A stretch of DNA of 12,200 bases, from contig SPCN01000043.1 in assembly GCA_004525465.1 (NCBI GenBank), positions 1 to 12,200 on the forward strand, written 5' to 3'. The stretch's first letter is position 1, and every line of letters starts with the position of its first letter. This document shows, one piece after another, positions 5,242-12,200 of this stretch. The notes under the pieces were generated by a model. That model saw nothing but the letters and a program-made list of their open reading frames with translations, was not told where the DNA came from and ran no database searches. The stretch comes from Chrysiogenales bacterium. GTDB lineage: Bacteria; Acidobacteriota; Aminicenantia; UBA2199. The position numbers and the translations under genes were made by a program.

Positions 5242-6393
5242 ATGTTGAACATGAATACCGCAGGGTATTTTGATTACAACGCCACCACCCCGATCGATCC
5301 GCGCCTACTCGCGGAGATGCTGCCTTTTTTCAACGACCGCTTCGCCAACCCATCTTCGGCCTATCGCCAGGGCTGCGATGCCTTGGGGGCTGTGGAAACC
5401 GCCAGGAAAAGAGTGGCGCGGCTAGTCAACGCCGAACCGAGCGAGATCGTGTTCACCTCCGGCGGCACCGAGGCCGATAATTTGGCGCTTTTTGGCGTGG
5501 CACGGCGCAAGAACCTAAAAGGCAATCATCTGATCACCTCCGCTATCGAGCACAAAGCGGTGCTCAACACCTGCCGCCAGCTGGAAAAGGAGGGCTTTTC
5601 CCTGACCGTGCTTGGTGTCGACGACATGGGTCTGGTCGATCCCGGCGATCTGCGGCGCGCCATCCGCAAAGACACAATTTTGATCTCGGTCATGCAGGCC
5701 AGCAACGAGACCGGCGTCATCCAGCCCGTTGCCGAGCTGGCCTCCCTGGCCCGCGAACACGGCGTCTTATTTCACACCGACGCCGTGCAGACGGTTGGGA
5801 AAATAGCGGTCGATACAGCCGAACTTGGAGTGGACCTGCTGAGCTTATCGGCCCACAAAATTTACGGACCCAAGGGGACGGGAGCGCTATATATCCGGCG
5901 CAACGTCCAGATCGCTCCGCTGTTTTACGGCGGAGGTCAGGAGGGCAAGCTCCGTCCCGGCACCGAGAACGTGGCCGGAATCGTCGGCCTGGGCAAGGCG
6001 GCCGTATTGTGTCAAAATGAAATGGCAGCCGATGCCCGGCGCCTGGGTGAGATGCGCGACCGACTGGAGAAAGAACTCCGCGCCCTTTTTCCGAAAATCC
6101 TCGTAAATGGTGCCGGGGCCTTACGAACGCCCAATACATTGCATGTTTCCATCCCCGGCTGCGACGGCAGCGTGCTGGTGGCTTTCCTGGACGGGGCCGG
6201 CCTGGCACTATCCTCAGGCTCAGCCTGCTCGGCAAAATCGCGCGCCCCTTCCCAAGTGCTGCTGGCCATGGGGCGGAGCGAGGATGAAGCCGTCGAGGGT
6301 TTGCGCATCTCCCTGGGCCGCTTCAGCAGCGAGGCGGACCTAGAGAAGCTGCTCAGCGAGCTCCCGCAAGCGGTGCGGCGGCTGCGGGCTTAA
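5242..6393 (+). CDS. Cysteine desulfurase, NifS/IscS family
   Basis: This 383-residue PLP enzyme takes sulfur from L-cysteine as a persulfide, leaving alanine. Visible landmarks are the N-terminal YFDYNATTP, the PLP-phosphate loop FTSGGTEADN (71-80), EH (103-104) stacking on PLP, HTDAVQ (178-183), SAHKIYGPKG with the PLP lysine at 206, RPGTEN (238-243), and SSGSACS with the persulfide cysteine at 329. The short active-site loop after Cys329 is NifS/IscS-like rather than SufS-like. ATG at 5242 has AAGGA five bases upstream. It begins 11 bases after larE, so the two are probably co-transcribed and it is a natural sulfur donor for LarE or for the lost PP-loop enzyme. No iscU, nifU or other scaffold gene is next to it. 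I leave the symbol blank because nifS and iscS cannot be told apart from this alone. Confidence 0.93.
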   Translation: MLNMNTAGYFDYNATTPIDPRLLAEMLPFFNDRFANPSSAYRQGCDALGAVETARKRVARLVNAEPSEIVFTSGGTEADNLALFGVARRKNLKGNHLITSAIEHKAVLNTCRQLEKEGFSLTVLGVDDMGLVDPGDLRRAIRKDTILISVMQASNETGVIQPVAELASLAREHGVLFHTDAVQTVGKIAVDTAELGVDLLSLSAHKIYGPKGTGALYIRRNVQIAPLFYGGGQEGKLRPGTENVAGIVGLGKAAVLCQNEMAADARRLGEMRDRLEKELRALFPKILVNGAGALRTPNTLHVSIPGCDGSVLVAFLDGAGLALSSGSACSAKSRAPSQVLLAMGRSEDEAVEGLRISLGRFSSEADLEKLLSELPQAVRRLRA

Positions 6394-6422
6394 CCGGCGC
6401 GGCGTTCGCTGATTCGTAATTC

Positions 6423-6460
6423 GCAATTGCTCGGTTTCATTTTTACATTTGTTGTATAAT
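6423..6460 (+). promoter_or_regulatory. TATAAT box and upstream palindrome before the sigma-factor gene
   Basis: A perfect TATAAT lies at 6455-6460 in an AT-rich stretch, 16 bases before the sigma-factor ATG. No convincing -35 hexamer lies 16-18 bases upstream. The 8-base palindrome GCAATTGC at 6423-6430 lies about 25 bases upstream of the TATAAT, where an activator might bind. The predicted leader is only about ten bases. Confidence 0.4.
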
Positions 6461-6476
6461 TCAAAATAAAAGAATA

Positions 6477-6995
6477 ATGAAACCGCTTATTCCATCTTTC
6501 TCACTTGAGACAAATGACCTCATCGAAAAAAACTGGCGCCGGATCTATAAATTATGCCTTTTTTACCTGGGCGATCCCCGGGACGCCGAAGACGCGGCGC
6601 AGCAAGTGTTTGAAAAAATACTGAAAAAACATTCCCAGTTCCAGGGCCAATCCGCCCCCTACACCTGGATCTACCGCATCGCGGTCAACACGGCGCTGAA
6701 CATGCTGCGGCGGCGCAAGATCGTCCGCTGGCTGGAGCTGGAAAAAACCGGCCGGCTGAGGACTGCCGCCGCGGCAGACCCGGCACAGGACATGGAGCGC
6801 CGCCAGGAAGAAGTGGAAAAGCGCAAGCGCTTGCAGGCGGGAGTTGCCCGCATGTCGGCGCGCGAAAAAAAAGCTTTTTACTTTTTTTATTACGAACAGC
6901 TTCCGCATAAAGATATTGCCGCCATCATGGGCACATCGGTGGCCGCGGTCGAATCCCTGGTGCACAAGGCGGTAAAAAAAATCCGCGCCAGCTAG
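6477..6995 (+). CDS. RNA polymerase sigma factor, ECF-type (sigma-70 family)
   Basis: This 172-residue protein has ECF length and holds only regions 2 and 4. Region 2 shows DPRDAEDAAQQVFEKI (33-48) and the -10 recognition helix ending WIYRIAVNTALNMLRRRK (62-79). A charged linker rich in Arg, Glu and Ala (about 85-120) follows. Region 4 is MSAREKKAFYFFYYEQ, then LPHKDIAAIMGTSVAAVESLVHKAVKKIR, a clear HTH. It would direct RNA polymerase to a small set of promoters. No anti-sigma gene follows: the next gene is convergent, and the 79-base gap carries nothing I recognise. Initiation relies on a weak AAAAGAA and a very short leader. It lies 83 bases after the desulfurase gene with its own TATAAT box, so it is probably a separate unit. 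Its regulon and trigger cannot be read from the window. Confidence 0.88.
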   Translation: MKPLIPSFSLETNDLIEKNWRRIYKLCLFYLGDPRDAEDAAQQVFEKILKKHSQFQGQSAPYTWIYRIAVNTALNMLRRRKIVRWLELEKTGRLRTAAAADPAQDMERRQEEVEKRKRLQAGVARMSAREKKAFYFFYYEQLPHKDIAAIMGTSVAAVESLVHKAVKKIRAS

Positions 6996-7074
6996 CAAGG
7001 TCGACCGCTGCCGCCGTCAGGAAACGATTATCCTCCCGGTTGGCGAATCCTCAGAAGCCGGACAGCTTACAGAA

Positions 7075-10000
7075 TTATTGCGATACTTTTTTAAGCTGAC
7101 GCTCCTTCAGCCAGCAGTAACTGACCGGGACCGTAAAAACAGTGATCAGGGCAAAGAACATGCCGCCAAAGGTGGGAATGGCCATGGGCACCATTATATC
7201 GGCACCGCGACCGGTCGAGGTGAGTACCGGCAGGAGAGCCAAAATTGTAGTGCCTATGGTCATGACCGCGGGTCTGACCCTGCGCAGACCGGCCCTGACA
7301 ATGGCTTCCCGGACCTCGGCCACGGTTTTCGGGGCTTCTCCGGCAAAAACCTGATCCAGATAGGTGGCAATAATTACACCGTCATCTGAAGCAATGCCGA
7401 ATAATGCCAAAAACCCCACCCAGACAGCTACGCTGAGATTAATGGGATGGATCTGAAACAGGTTCTGCAAATGAACTCCAAAAATTGAAAAATCCAAAAA
7501 CCAGGGCTGGCCATAGAGCCAGATCATTATAAATCCGCCCGACCAGGCAACGGCAATACCGAAAAAAACCAGAAATGTAGTTGAGACACGGCCAAACTGA
7601 AAGTAGAGGATCAGGAAAATAATAAAAAGGGCCAGGGGCAGCACGATCAGCAGTTTTTTTTCTGAGCGCACCTGGTTCTCATAGCTGCCGGCAAAGGTAT
7701 AGCTGACCCCGGCGGGTATAACCAGTTCCCCGCTCTCTATTTTTTGCTGCAGATATTTTGCTCCGGCTTCGACCACCTCGACTTCCGCCCGACCCGGCTT
7801 CATATCGAACAAGACATAGCCCACCAAGAATGTATCCTCGCTCTTGATGACCTGGGGCCCCCGGACATAATTAATTTTGGCCAACTGGGTCAGGGGGATC
7901 TGCTGGCCTCCTGGAGAAGAGACATAGATCTTTGCCAGGGTTTCAAGGTTGCCGCGCAATTCCCGCGGATAGCGGACTCTGACCGGATATCGTTCGCGCC
8001 CTTCAACGGTTGTGGTTATATTCATGCCGCCGATGGCAACCTCAATCACATCCTGAACTTTGCGCAGCATAATACCATAGCGGGCGATTGCCTCCCTGTT
8101 GATCTCAATCTCAAGGTATGGTTTGCCGATGATCCGGTCAGCGATCACAGCGGAGGGTTCAATGGCCGGGACATCTTTTAATAACTTCTCTATTTCCATA
8201 CCAACTTTTTCAATGGTTTCCAGATCCGGCCCCTTTATTTTTATGCCCATGGGCGCCCGCATGCCGCTTTGCAGCATGACGACCCTGGCCGCGATCGGCT
8301 GCAGTCTGGGGGCCGAGGTGGTTCCGGGAATTTTGCCTGCCTCAACGATTTCTGCCCATATATCATTGGCGGAGTAAATGCCGGCCCAGCGCTTGCTACC
8401 CGGGTTGAGAGCGGGGTCCAGTTCCGGCCGCCATAAGCGGAAAGGGTATCCTGAATTTTCAGGGATCAGGGTTCCTTGCTTATCCCGGGAAAATTTCCCT
8501 TTAACGAGATAAGGCCTGCCATCCGGGCCAGGCAGTTTGCGGCCGGCCTCATCACGGAAAAAATCTGTTCCATCCGTGCTGAACCTGAACCTTATCCTTC
8601 TACCTTTATTATCGACCAGATACTGGGATTTATAATTTATTACCGTTTCGATCATGGAGATTGGCGCCGGGTCAAGCGGAGTATCGGCCCGGCCAAGTTT
8701 CCCCACGGCAGAATCTATTTCCGGGATATTGGCAAAGGCCATATCCTGTTTTTTAAGGACGTCCAGGACCTCGCCTATTGAAGCATGGGGCATGGTAGTG
8801 GGCATGTACAGGAAGGCCCCTTCATCGAGGGGCGGCATGAACTCCTTGCCCAGTCCGGGAAATTTATGACTGACATACGATATGGGTGAAGATTTTTTAA
8901 CAAACCCGGGCAGCCAGCTGAAAATAGTATTAAAACCCAGCCAGGACATTGCGCCAAAAAATAGAATGACCATGATCGCGGAAAAGAAAATGGTTTTGTG
9001 CCGCAGAAACCATGTAAGCAAACGGCCGTATATTCTCTGGAAAAAGCTGAAAAAAGCCAGGATGCCGCCGATCAGGGTGGCAACAAAGATAAGATTCAGG
9101 ACAACTCCTTTTTCCGGACCCAGCGGCAGCCAGTGTTTGGTCAGAATGACCGCTATAATAAATGCTGCGGCATAGTTGACGATCAGGGTGATCTTTTTCC
9201 TGGTTTTCTCACTCAGTCTGATCTGCCATAACTGATAAACTCCAATTACAATCAGAATCAGGCCAAACCACCAGGCGATCATGAACAAGGATAAAATTCC
9301 GGCGATCATTAATAAAGTACTTAGAATACCCCTGGTCAAGCCCTTTTTTATTTTCCCTGAAAACAAAAGCTGGGCATAAGGAGGAATGATGGTTATGGTA
9401 ATAATAATGGAGGCAATAAGGGCAAATGTTTTGGTGAAAGCCAAAGGTTTGAAGAGCTTGCCTTCCGCTGCCACCATGGTAAAAACCGGCAGGAAACTGA
9501 CTACCGTCGTGGAAACGGCAGTGATGACCGCGCTGCCCACTTCACTGGTGGCCCGGTAGATGACGGTTAAGCGATTCTCGCCGGGGTCGGCCTGGTCCAG
9601 GTGCTTGACTATGTTTTCAACTATGACTATGCTCATATCCACCATGGTGCCAATGGCGATGGCAATCCCGGACAGGGCTACGATGTTGGCATCGACGCCA
9701 AAATATCTCATGGCAATAAAAGTCATCAGTACGGCCAGCGGCAGCAATCCGGATATCAGGACGGAACTCCGCAGGTTGAGCAACATGATCAGCACCACAA
9801 TAATGGTAACCAGGATCTCTTCAGTCAAGGCAGTATTCAGTGTCTCCAGGGTCTCATTGATCAGGCCGGTCCGGTCATAAAAGGGGACTATTTTAACCTG
9901 ACTCACTGTACCGTCGGCCAATGTTTTTTTAGGCAGTCCCGGGGAAATCTCGGCAATTTTTTTCTTCAGATTTTTGATGGCCGCCAGTGGATTGTCTCCG

Positions 10001-10962
10001 TAACGGACCACCACCACTCCCCCTACCGCCTCCGTGCCCTCTTTGTCCAGGGCTCCCCGGCGCAAGGCAGGTCCCAGAGTGACTTTGGCAATATTTTTAA
10101 TAAATATGGGGATATTGGCATTGACCTTCACTACTGAATTTTCAATATCCGCCAGATTTTTAATGAAGCCCAGTCCGCGGATAATATATTCTGTTTTATT
10201 TATTTCAATTGTCCGGGCCCCGACATCCAGGTTCGACATTTTGACCGCCATAAATACCTGTTCCAGGGAAACATTGTTGGCGCGCAGGGCATCGGGATCG
10301 ACATCGATCTGGTATTCCCGTACAAATCCGCCAACCGAGGCCACTTCACTGATGCCATCAGCGGACAATAGGGAGTAGCGGACATACCAGTCCTGTATGG
10401 TGCGCAACTCCTGCAGGTCCCAGCCGCCGCTGGCATTCCCCTTTTCATCCCTGCCTTCCAGGGTATACCAATAGACCTGGCCCAGGGCGGTGGCATCAGG
10501 ACCAAGGGTCGGTTGTACTCCTTCGGGCAGGGTAGCGGCGGACAGGGAATTTAGTTTTTCCAGGATCCTTGATCTAGACCAGTAAAAATCAATGTTGTCC
10601 TTAAAAATAACGTAAATACTTGAAAAACCGAACATGGAATAACTGCGGACCGTTTTGACCCCCGGGACACCCAGGAGAGAAACTGTCAGCGGATAACTGA
10701 TCTGGTCCTCAACATCCTGGGGAGATCTTCCCATCCATTTGGTAAATACGATTTGCTGATTTTCACCAATATCGGGAATGGCGTCTACCGGGACCTGGTC
10801 CCTGGGAATCCCCCCCAGGTTCCAGTCAAATGGAGCGACCATCATTCCCCATAGCAGAATTGCCAGTACCAGCAGGGAAACGACAAGTTTGTTTTTCAAA
10901 CAGAACAAGATGATCCGATCCAGAAATGATTTTGGCTGCGGGAATATATTGTTATCGTCCAT
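7075..10962 (-). CDS. cusA: CusA-type heavy-metal efflux RND pump, extended form
   Basis: This inner-membrane proton-driven pump (1295 residues from ATG 10962) exports Cu(I)/Ag(I) through a CusCBA-type complex. From that start, the N-terminal TM helix is at about 26-43, the relay Asp is in GTMVDMS (442), and the pore domain holds YMPTTMPH (Met720), APISMIETV (Met770) and VVMLQSG (Met896). These three align by motif with the E. coli CusA copper-relay methionines 573, 623 and 672, which argues for Cu/Ag over Zn/Co. E. coli CusA has about 1047 residues. The extra length here lies mainly in a hydrophobic stretch (about 546-642, roughly four more TM segments) and a periplasmic insert (about 785-865). 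RVRPAVMT replaces the RVRPKAMT I recall in E. coli, so the relay Lys seems absent. ATG 10968 touches AGGAG directly, whereas ATG 10962 is six bases away and is preferred. cusB lies 23 bases upstream. Confidence 0.93.
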   Translation of the reverse strand: MDDNNIFPQPKSFLDRIILFCLKNKLVVSLLVLAILLWGMMVAPFDWNLGGIPRDQVPVDAIPDIGENQQIVFTKWMGRSPQDVEDQISYPLTVSLLGVPGVKTVRSYSMFGFSSIYVIFKDNIDFYWSRSRILEKLNSLSAATLPEGVQPTLGPDATALGQVYWYTLEGRDEKGNASGGWDLQELRTIQDWYVRYSLLSADGISEVASVGGFVREYQIDVDPDALRANNVSLEQVFMAVKMSNLDVGARTIEINKTEYIIRGLGFIKNLADIENSVVKVNANIPIFIKNIAKVTLGPALRRGALDKEGTEAVGGVVVVRYGDNPLAAIKNLKKKIAEISPGLPKKTLADGTVSQVKIVPFYDRTGLINETLETLNTALTEEILVTIIVVLIMLLNLRSSVLISGLLPLAVLMTFIAMRYFGVDANIVALSGIAIAIGTMVDMSIVIVENIVKHLDQADPGENRLTVIYRATSEVGSAVITAVSTTVVSFLPVFTMVAAEGKLFKPLAFTKTFALIASIIITITIIPPYAQLLFSGKIKKGLTRGILSTLLMIAGILSLFMIAWWFGLILIVIGVYQLWQIRLSEKTRKKITLIVNYAAAFIIAVILTKHWLPLGPEKGVVLNLIFVATLIGGILAFFSFFQRIYGRLLTWFLRHKTIFFSAIMVILFFGAMSWLGFNTIFSWLPGFVKKSSPISYVSHKFPGLGKEFMPPLDEGAFLYMPTTMPHASIGEVLDVLKKQDMAFANIPEIDSAVGKLGRADTPLDPAPISMIETVINYKSQYLVDNKGRRIRFRFSTDGTDFFRDEAGRKLPGPDGRPYLVKGKFSRDKQGTLIPENSGYPFRLWRPELDPALNPGSKRWAGIYSANDIWAEIVEAGKIPGTTSAPRLQPIAARVVMLQSGMRAPMGIKIKGPDLETIEKVGMEIEKLLKDVPAIEPSAVIADRIIGKPYLEIEINREAIARYGIMLRKVQDVIEVAIGGMNITTTVEGRERYPVRVRYPRELRGNLETLAKIYVSSPGGQQIPLTQLAKINYVRGPQVIKSEDTFLVGYVLFDMKPGRAEVEVVEAGAKYLQQKIESGELVIPAGVSYTFAGSYENQVRSEKKLLIVLPLALFIIFLILYFQFGRVSTTFLVFFGIAVAWSGGFIMIWLYGQPWFLDFSIFGVHLQNLFQIHPINLSVAVWVGFLALFGIASDDGVIIATYLDQVFAGEAPKTVAEVREAIVRAGLRRVRPAVMTIGTTILALLPVLTSTGRGADIMVPMAIPTFGGMFFALITVFTVPVSYCWLKERQLKKVSQ

Positions 10963-10968
10963 TTGCAT

Positions 10969-10973
10969 CTCCT
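10969..10973 (-). promoter_or_regulatory. Ribosome-binding site that decides the cusA start
   Basis: The minus strand reads AGGAG immediately followed by ATGCAAATG. With zero spacing to the first ATG (10968) and six bases to the second (10962), the second ATG is the better start, giving MDDNN as the N-terminus. Confidence 0.65.
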
Positions 10974-10985
10974 GAGCTGCTGCGG

Positions 10986-12200
10986 CTATTTCTCTTTCTC
11001 ACCGGCAACCAGTGTTTCCACTGAATCCTGGCAACCCAGCATGCTGGCCCCAAAATAGGGATTCCTGGTTTGCCGGTGATCTTGCAACCAGTAGGCCCCC
11101 TTGTTGTCAAAGGCCATGGGGCAGTGAAAGCGGTACACCGCTGTTTTGCCGCCGCCAAACTCAGCAATGGCCGTGGTTACAGGTCCGCTCAATTTTTCAA
11201 AACTGGCTCGGGCTCCCTCGATATCTTTTGCAGATTGCAAATCCTGAGTGCTTGTTTTTATTCCGGCTTCCAGTTTCATCCACTGCAAATGGGGTTCTCC
11301 CTTGAGTAATTTCATGTCCGCCGTTGCCAGTTCATCTAACAGATCTGTCGCTGCTTTTTGCGCATTTGCGAGATGGTCTCTGCTAAAAGCATCCTGGATC
11401 GCAAAATAGGCTTGGGCCACGCGGTCAATTGTTATACTAAAGTCCCGCGCTGCGGCCTGTTTTTTTGAGGGTTCCGGCTTCTGCTTATTGTATTCCGGCG
11501 TTTCTTTTTTTGTCGGGCCATGCTGTTCATGTCGCAGGTGTCCGCTATCGGGAGCACCGCCCTCGGGATTCATCATGCTGGGTTTACCCTGGATCTGAAG
11601 GTCACTGTCAATTTTAAAGGCGCCCTCGACAACCACCTCTTCCCCCTCGCTGAGCCCGCCGCTAACAATGTAGTCATCCCCTGCCCGCGGCCCAAGCGTC
11701 ACCTGGCGTGCGGCAAAGATCCCTTTTTTTCCGGATACGGCCAGGTAGACAACAGCTCTGGTTCCGGTCAGTAGGGGTGCTGTGGCAGGAATGACCAGTG
11801 GCGTCTCCGTATTTTTGTTCTTGGAGGCCAGGTAGCCTAATTTTTCCGCTCTCAGCAGGGGCATGCCGCATATATCGCATTTTCCCGGCCGGTCCTTCAC
11901 AATTTCCGGATGCATCGGGGATATCCATTTATCCATTAAATTTTCGTCCAGGACCTTGCCGCCAGAGGACAATTTTGAGCGGACAACGGCCCTGACGAAC
12001 ATTTCCGGCTTCAATTTCCCCCCGGGATTGGCGGCATTCACTCTTACTTTGACGGTTCTGCTGGCCGGATCCAGAACCGGATCGATGAAGGCGATTTTGC
12101 CCGCAAATCTTTCTCCCGGATAAGCCTCCGCCTCAAACTCCACTGTCTGACCGTAACGGATCCATGAAAGATCTGATTCGTAGGCGTCAAGTTGGATCCA
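10986..12200 (-). CDS. cusB: CusB-type periplasmic adaptor (membrane fusion protein), 5' end off the window
   Basis: About 404 residues are visible, and the frame stays open to the right edge. The first residues, WIQLDAYESDLSWIRYGQ, are the well-known CusB barrel motif, so the in-frame GTG at 12143 is not the start. From the edge, the beta-barrel and FIDPVLDPASRTVKVRV (38-54) come first. Next is a heavy-metal-binding motif, W-x-S-P-M-H-P-E...C-x2-C-G-M-P (about 91-115), then the membrane-proximal domain (about 135-205). A His-containing charged linker (GHLRHEQHGP) follows, then a C-terminal DUF3347-like helical domain (about 260-395) with FHCPMAF (358-364), NPYFGASML and a final Cys. The adaptor joins CusA to an outer-membrane channel and hands over Cu/Ag; both extra domains offer Met/Cys/His ligands. 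It ends 23 bases before cusA in the same operon. The signal peptide, hairpin and any cusC gene are outside the window. Confidence 0.92.
   Translation of the reverse strand, partial: WIQLDAYESDLSWIRYGQTVEFEAEAYPGERFAGKIAFIDPVLDPASRTVKVRVNAANPGGKLKPEMFVRAVVRSKLSSGGKVLDENLMDKWISPMHPEIVKDRPGKCDICGMPLLRAEKLGYLASKNKNTETPLVIPATAPLLTGTRAVVYLAVSGKKGIFAARQVTLGPRAGDDYIVSGGLSEGEEVVVEGAFKIDSDLQIQGKPSMMNPEGGAPDSGHLRHEQHGPTKKETPEYNKQKPEPSKKQAAARDFSITIDRVAQAYFAIQDAFSRDHLANAQKAATDLLDELATADMKLLKGEPHLQWMKLEAGIKTSTQDLQSAKDIEGARASFEKLSGPVTTAIAEFGGGKTAVYRFHCPMAFDNKGAYWLQDHRQTRNPYFGASMLGCQDSVETLVAGEKEK

Noticed and set aside
5717..6235. 172-codon minus-strand frame opposite the desulfurase gene
   Set aside because: It is very rich in Arg, Pro and Gly, has no motif, and lies opposite the catalytic core of an intact PLP enzyme.
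6441..6460. TTTACA at 6442-6447 as the -35 box of the sigma-gene promoter
   Set aside because: It is only seven bases from TATAAT, far too close for a -35/-10 pair.
11003..12143. GTG at 12143 as the start of the adaptor gene
   Set aside because: Upstream codons in the same frame encode the conserved CusB motif WIQLDAYESDLSWIRYGQ, so the gene continues past the window edge.

Overview
The window looks like ordinary chromosome from a Gram-negative (two-membrane) bacterium. An HPF / HprK / PTS cluster of this make-up is typical of Desulfobacterota, Acidobacteriota, Aminicenantota-like lineages and relatives. The CusA/CusB pair is the long-CusA type often seen in Bacteroidota and neighbouring phyla. 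I cannot fix the phylum from this sequence alone.

Region 1 (1-3961, + strand) is one tightly packed operon: the C-terminal end of a long-form ribosome hibernation factor (HPF), then HPr kinase/phosphorylase, a mannose-family EIIA, HPr (His15 and Ser46 both present), Enzyme I, and a small HTH protein with a seven-cysteine tail. Genes overlap by ATGA or lie 0-15 bases apart. There is no EIIB or EIIC, so this is best read as a regulatory phosphorelay: PEP to EI to HPr to EIIA, with HprK acting on HPr Ser46. The HTH protein is a candidate output or co-regulator.

Region 2 (3962-4414) has no intact gene. It holds overlapping inverted repeats, a likely terminator, a truncated PP-loop ATPase remnant on the minus strand, and a compact regulatory knot. 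The knot consists of a strong promoter for larE, a strong opposing promoter on the other strand, and a perfect 6-6-6 palindrome lying over both start regions.

Region 3 (4415-6393, + strand) is a sulfur-transfer pair: LarE, with the cysteine set expected of the Fe-S type, and a NifS/IscS-like cysteine desulfurase 11 bases downstream. An ECF-type sigma factor (6477-6995) follows behind its own TATAAT box, with no anti-sigma gene after it.

Region 4 (7075-12200, minus strand) is a heavy-metal efflux operon convergent with the sigma gene. It encodes a CusB-type adaptor (running off the right edge) with an embedded metal-binding motif and a C-terminal DUF3347-like domain, then an unusually long CusA-type RND pump that keeps all three copper-path methionines. 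Codon use here is visibly less biased to C/G endings than in the PTS operon.

I see no CRISPR array, tRNA, rRNA, transposase or phage gene. No wholly new system stands out. The points most worth checking are the face-to-face promoters with palindrome, the in-phase slippery A8 at the EIIA/HPr junction, the Asn in place of a conserved HprK His, and the Cys-rich HTH protein closing the PTS operon.
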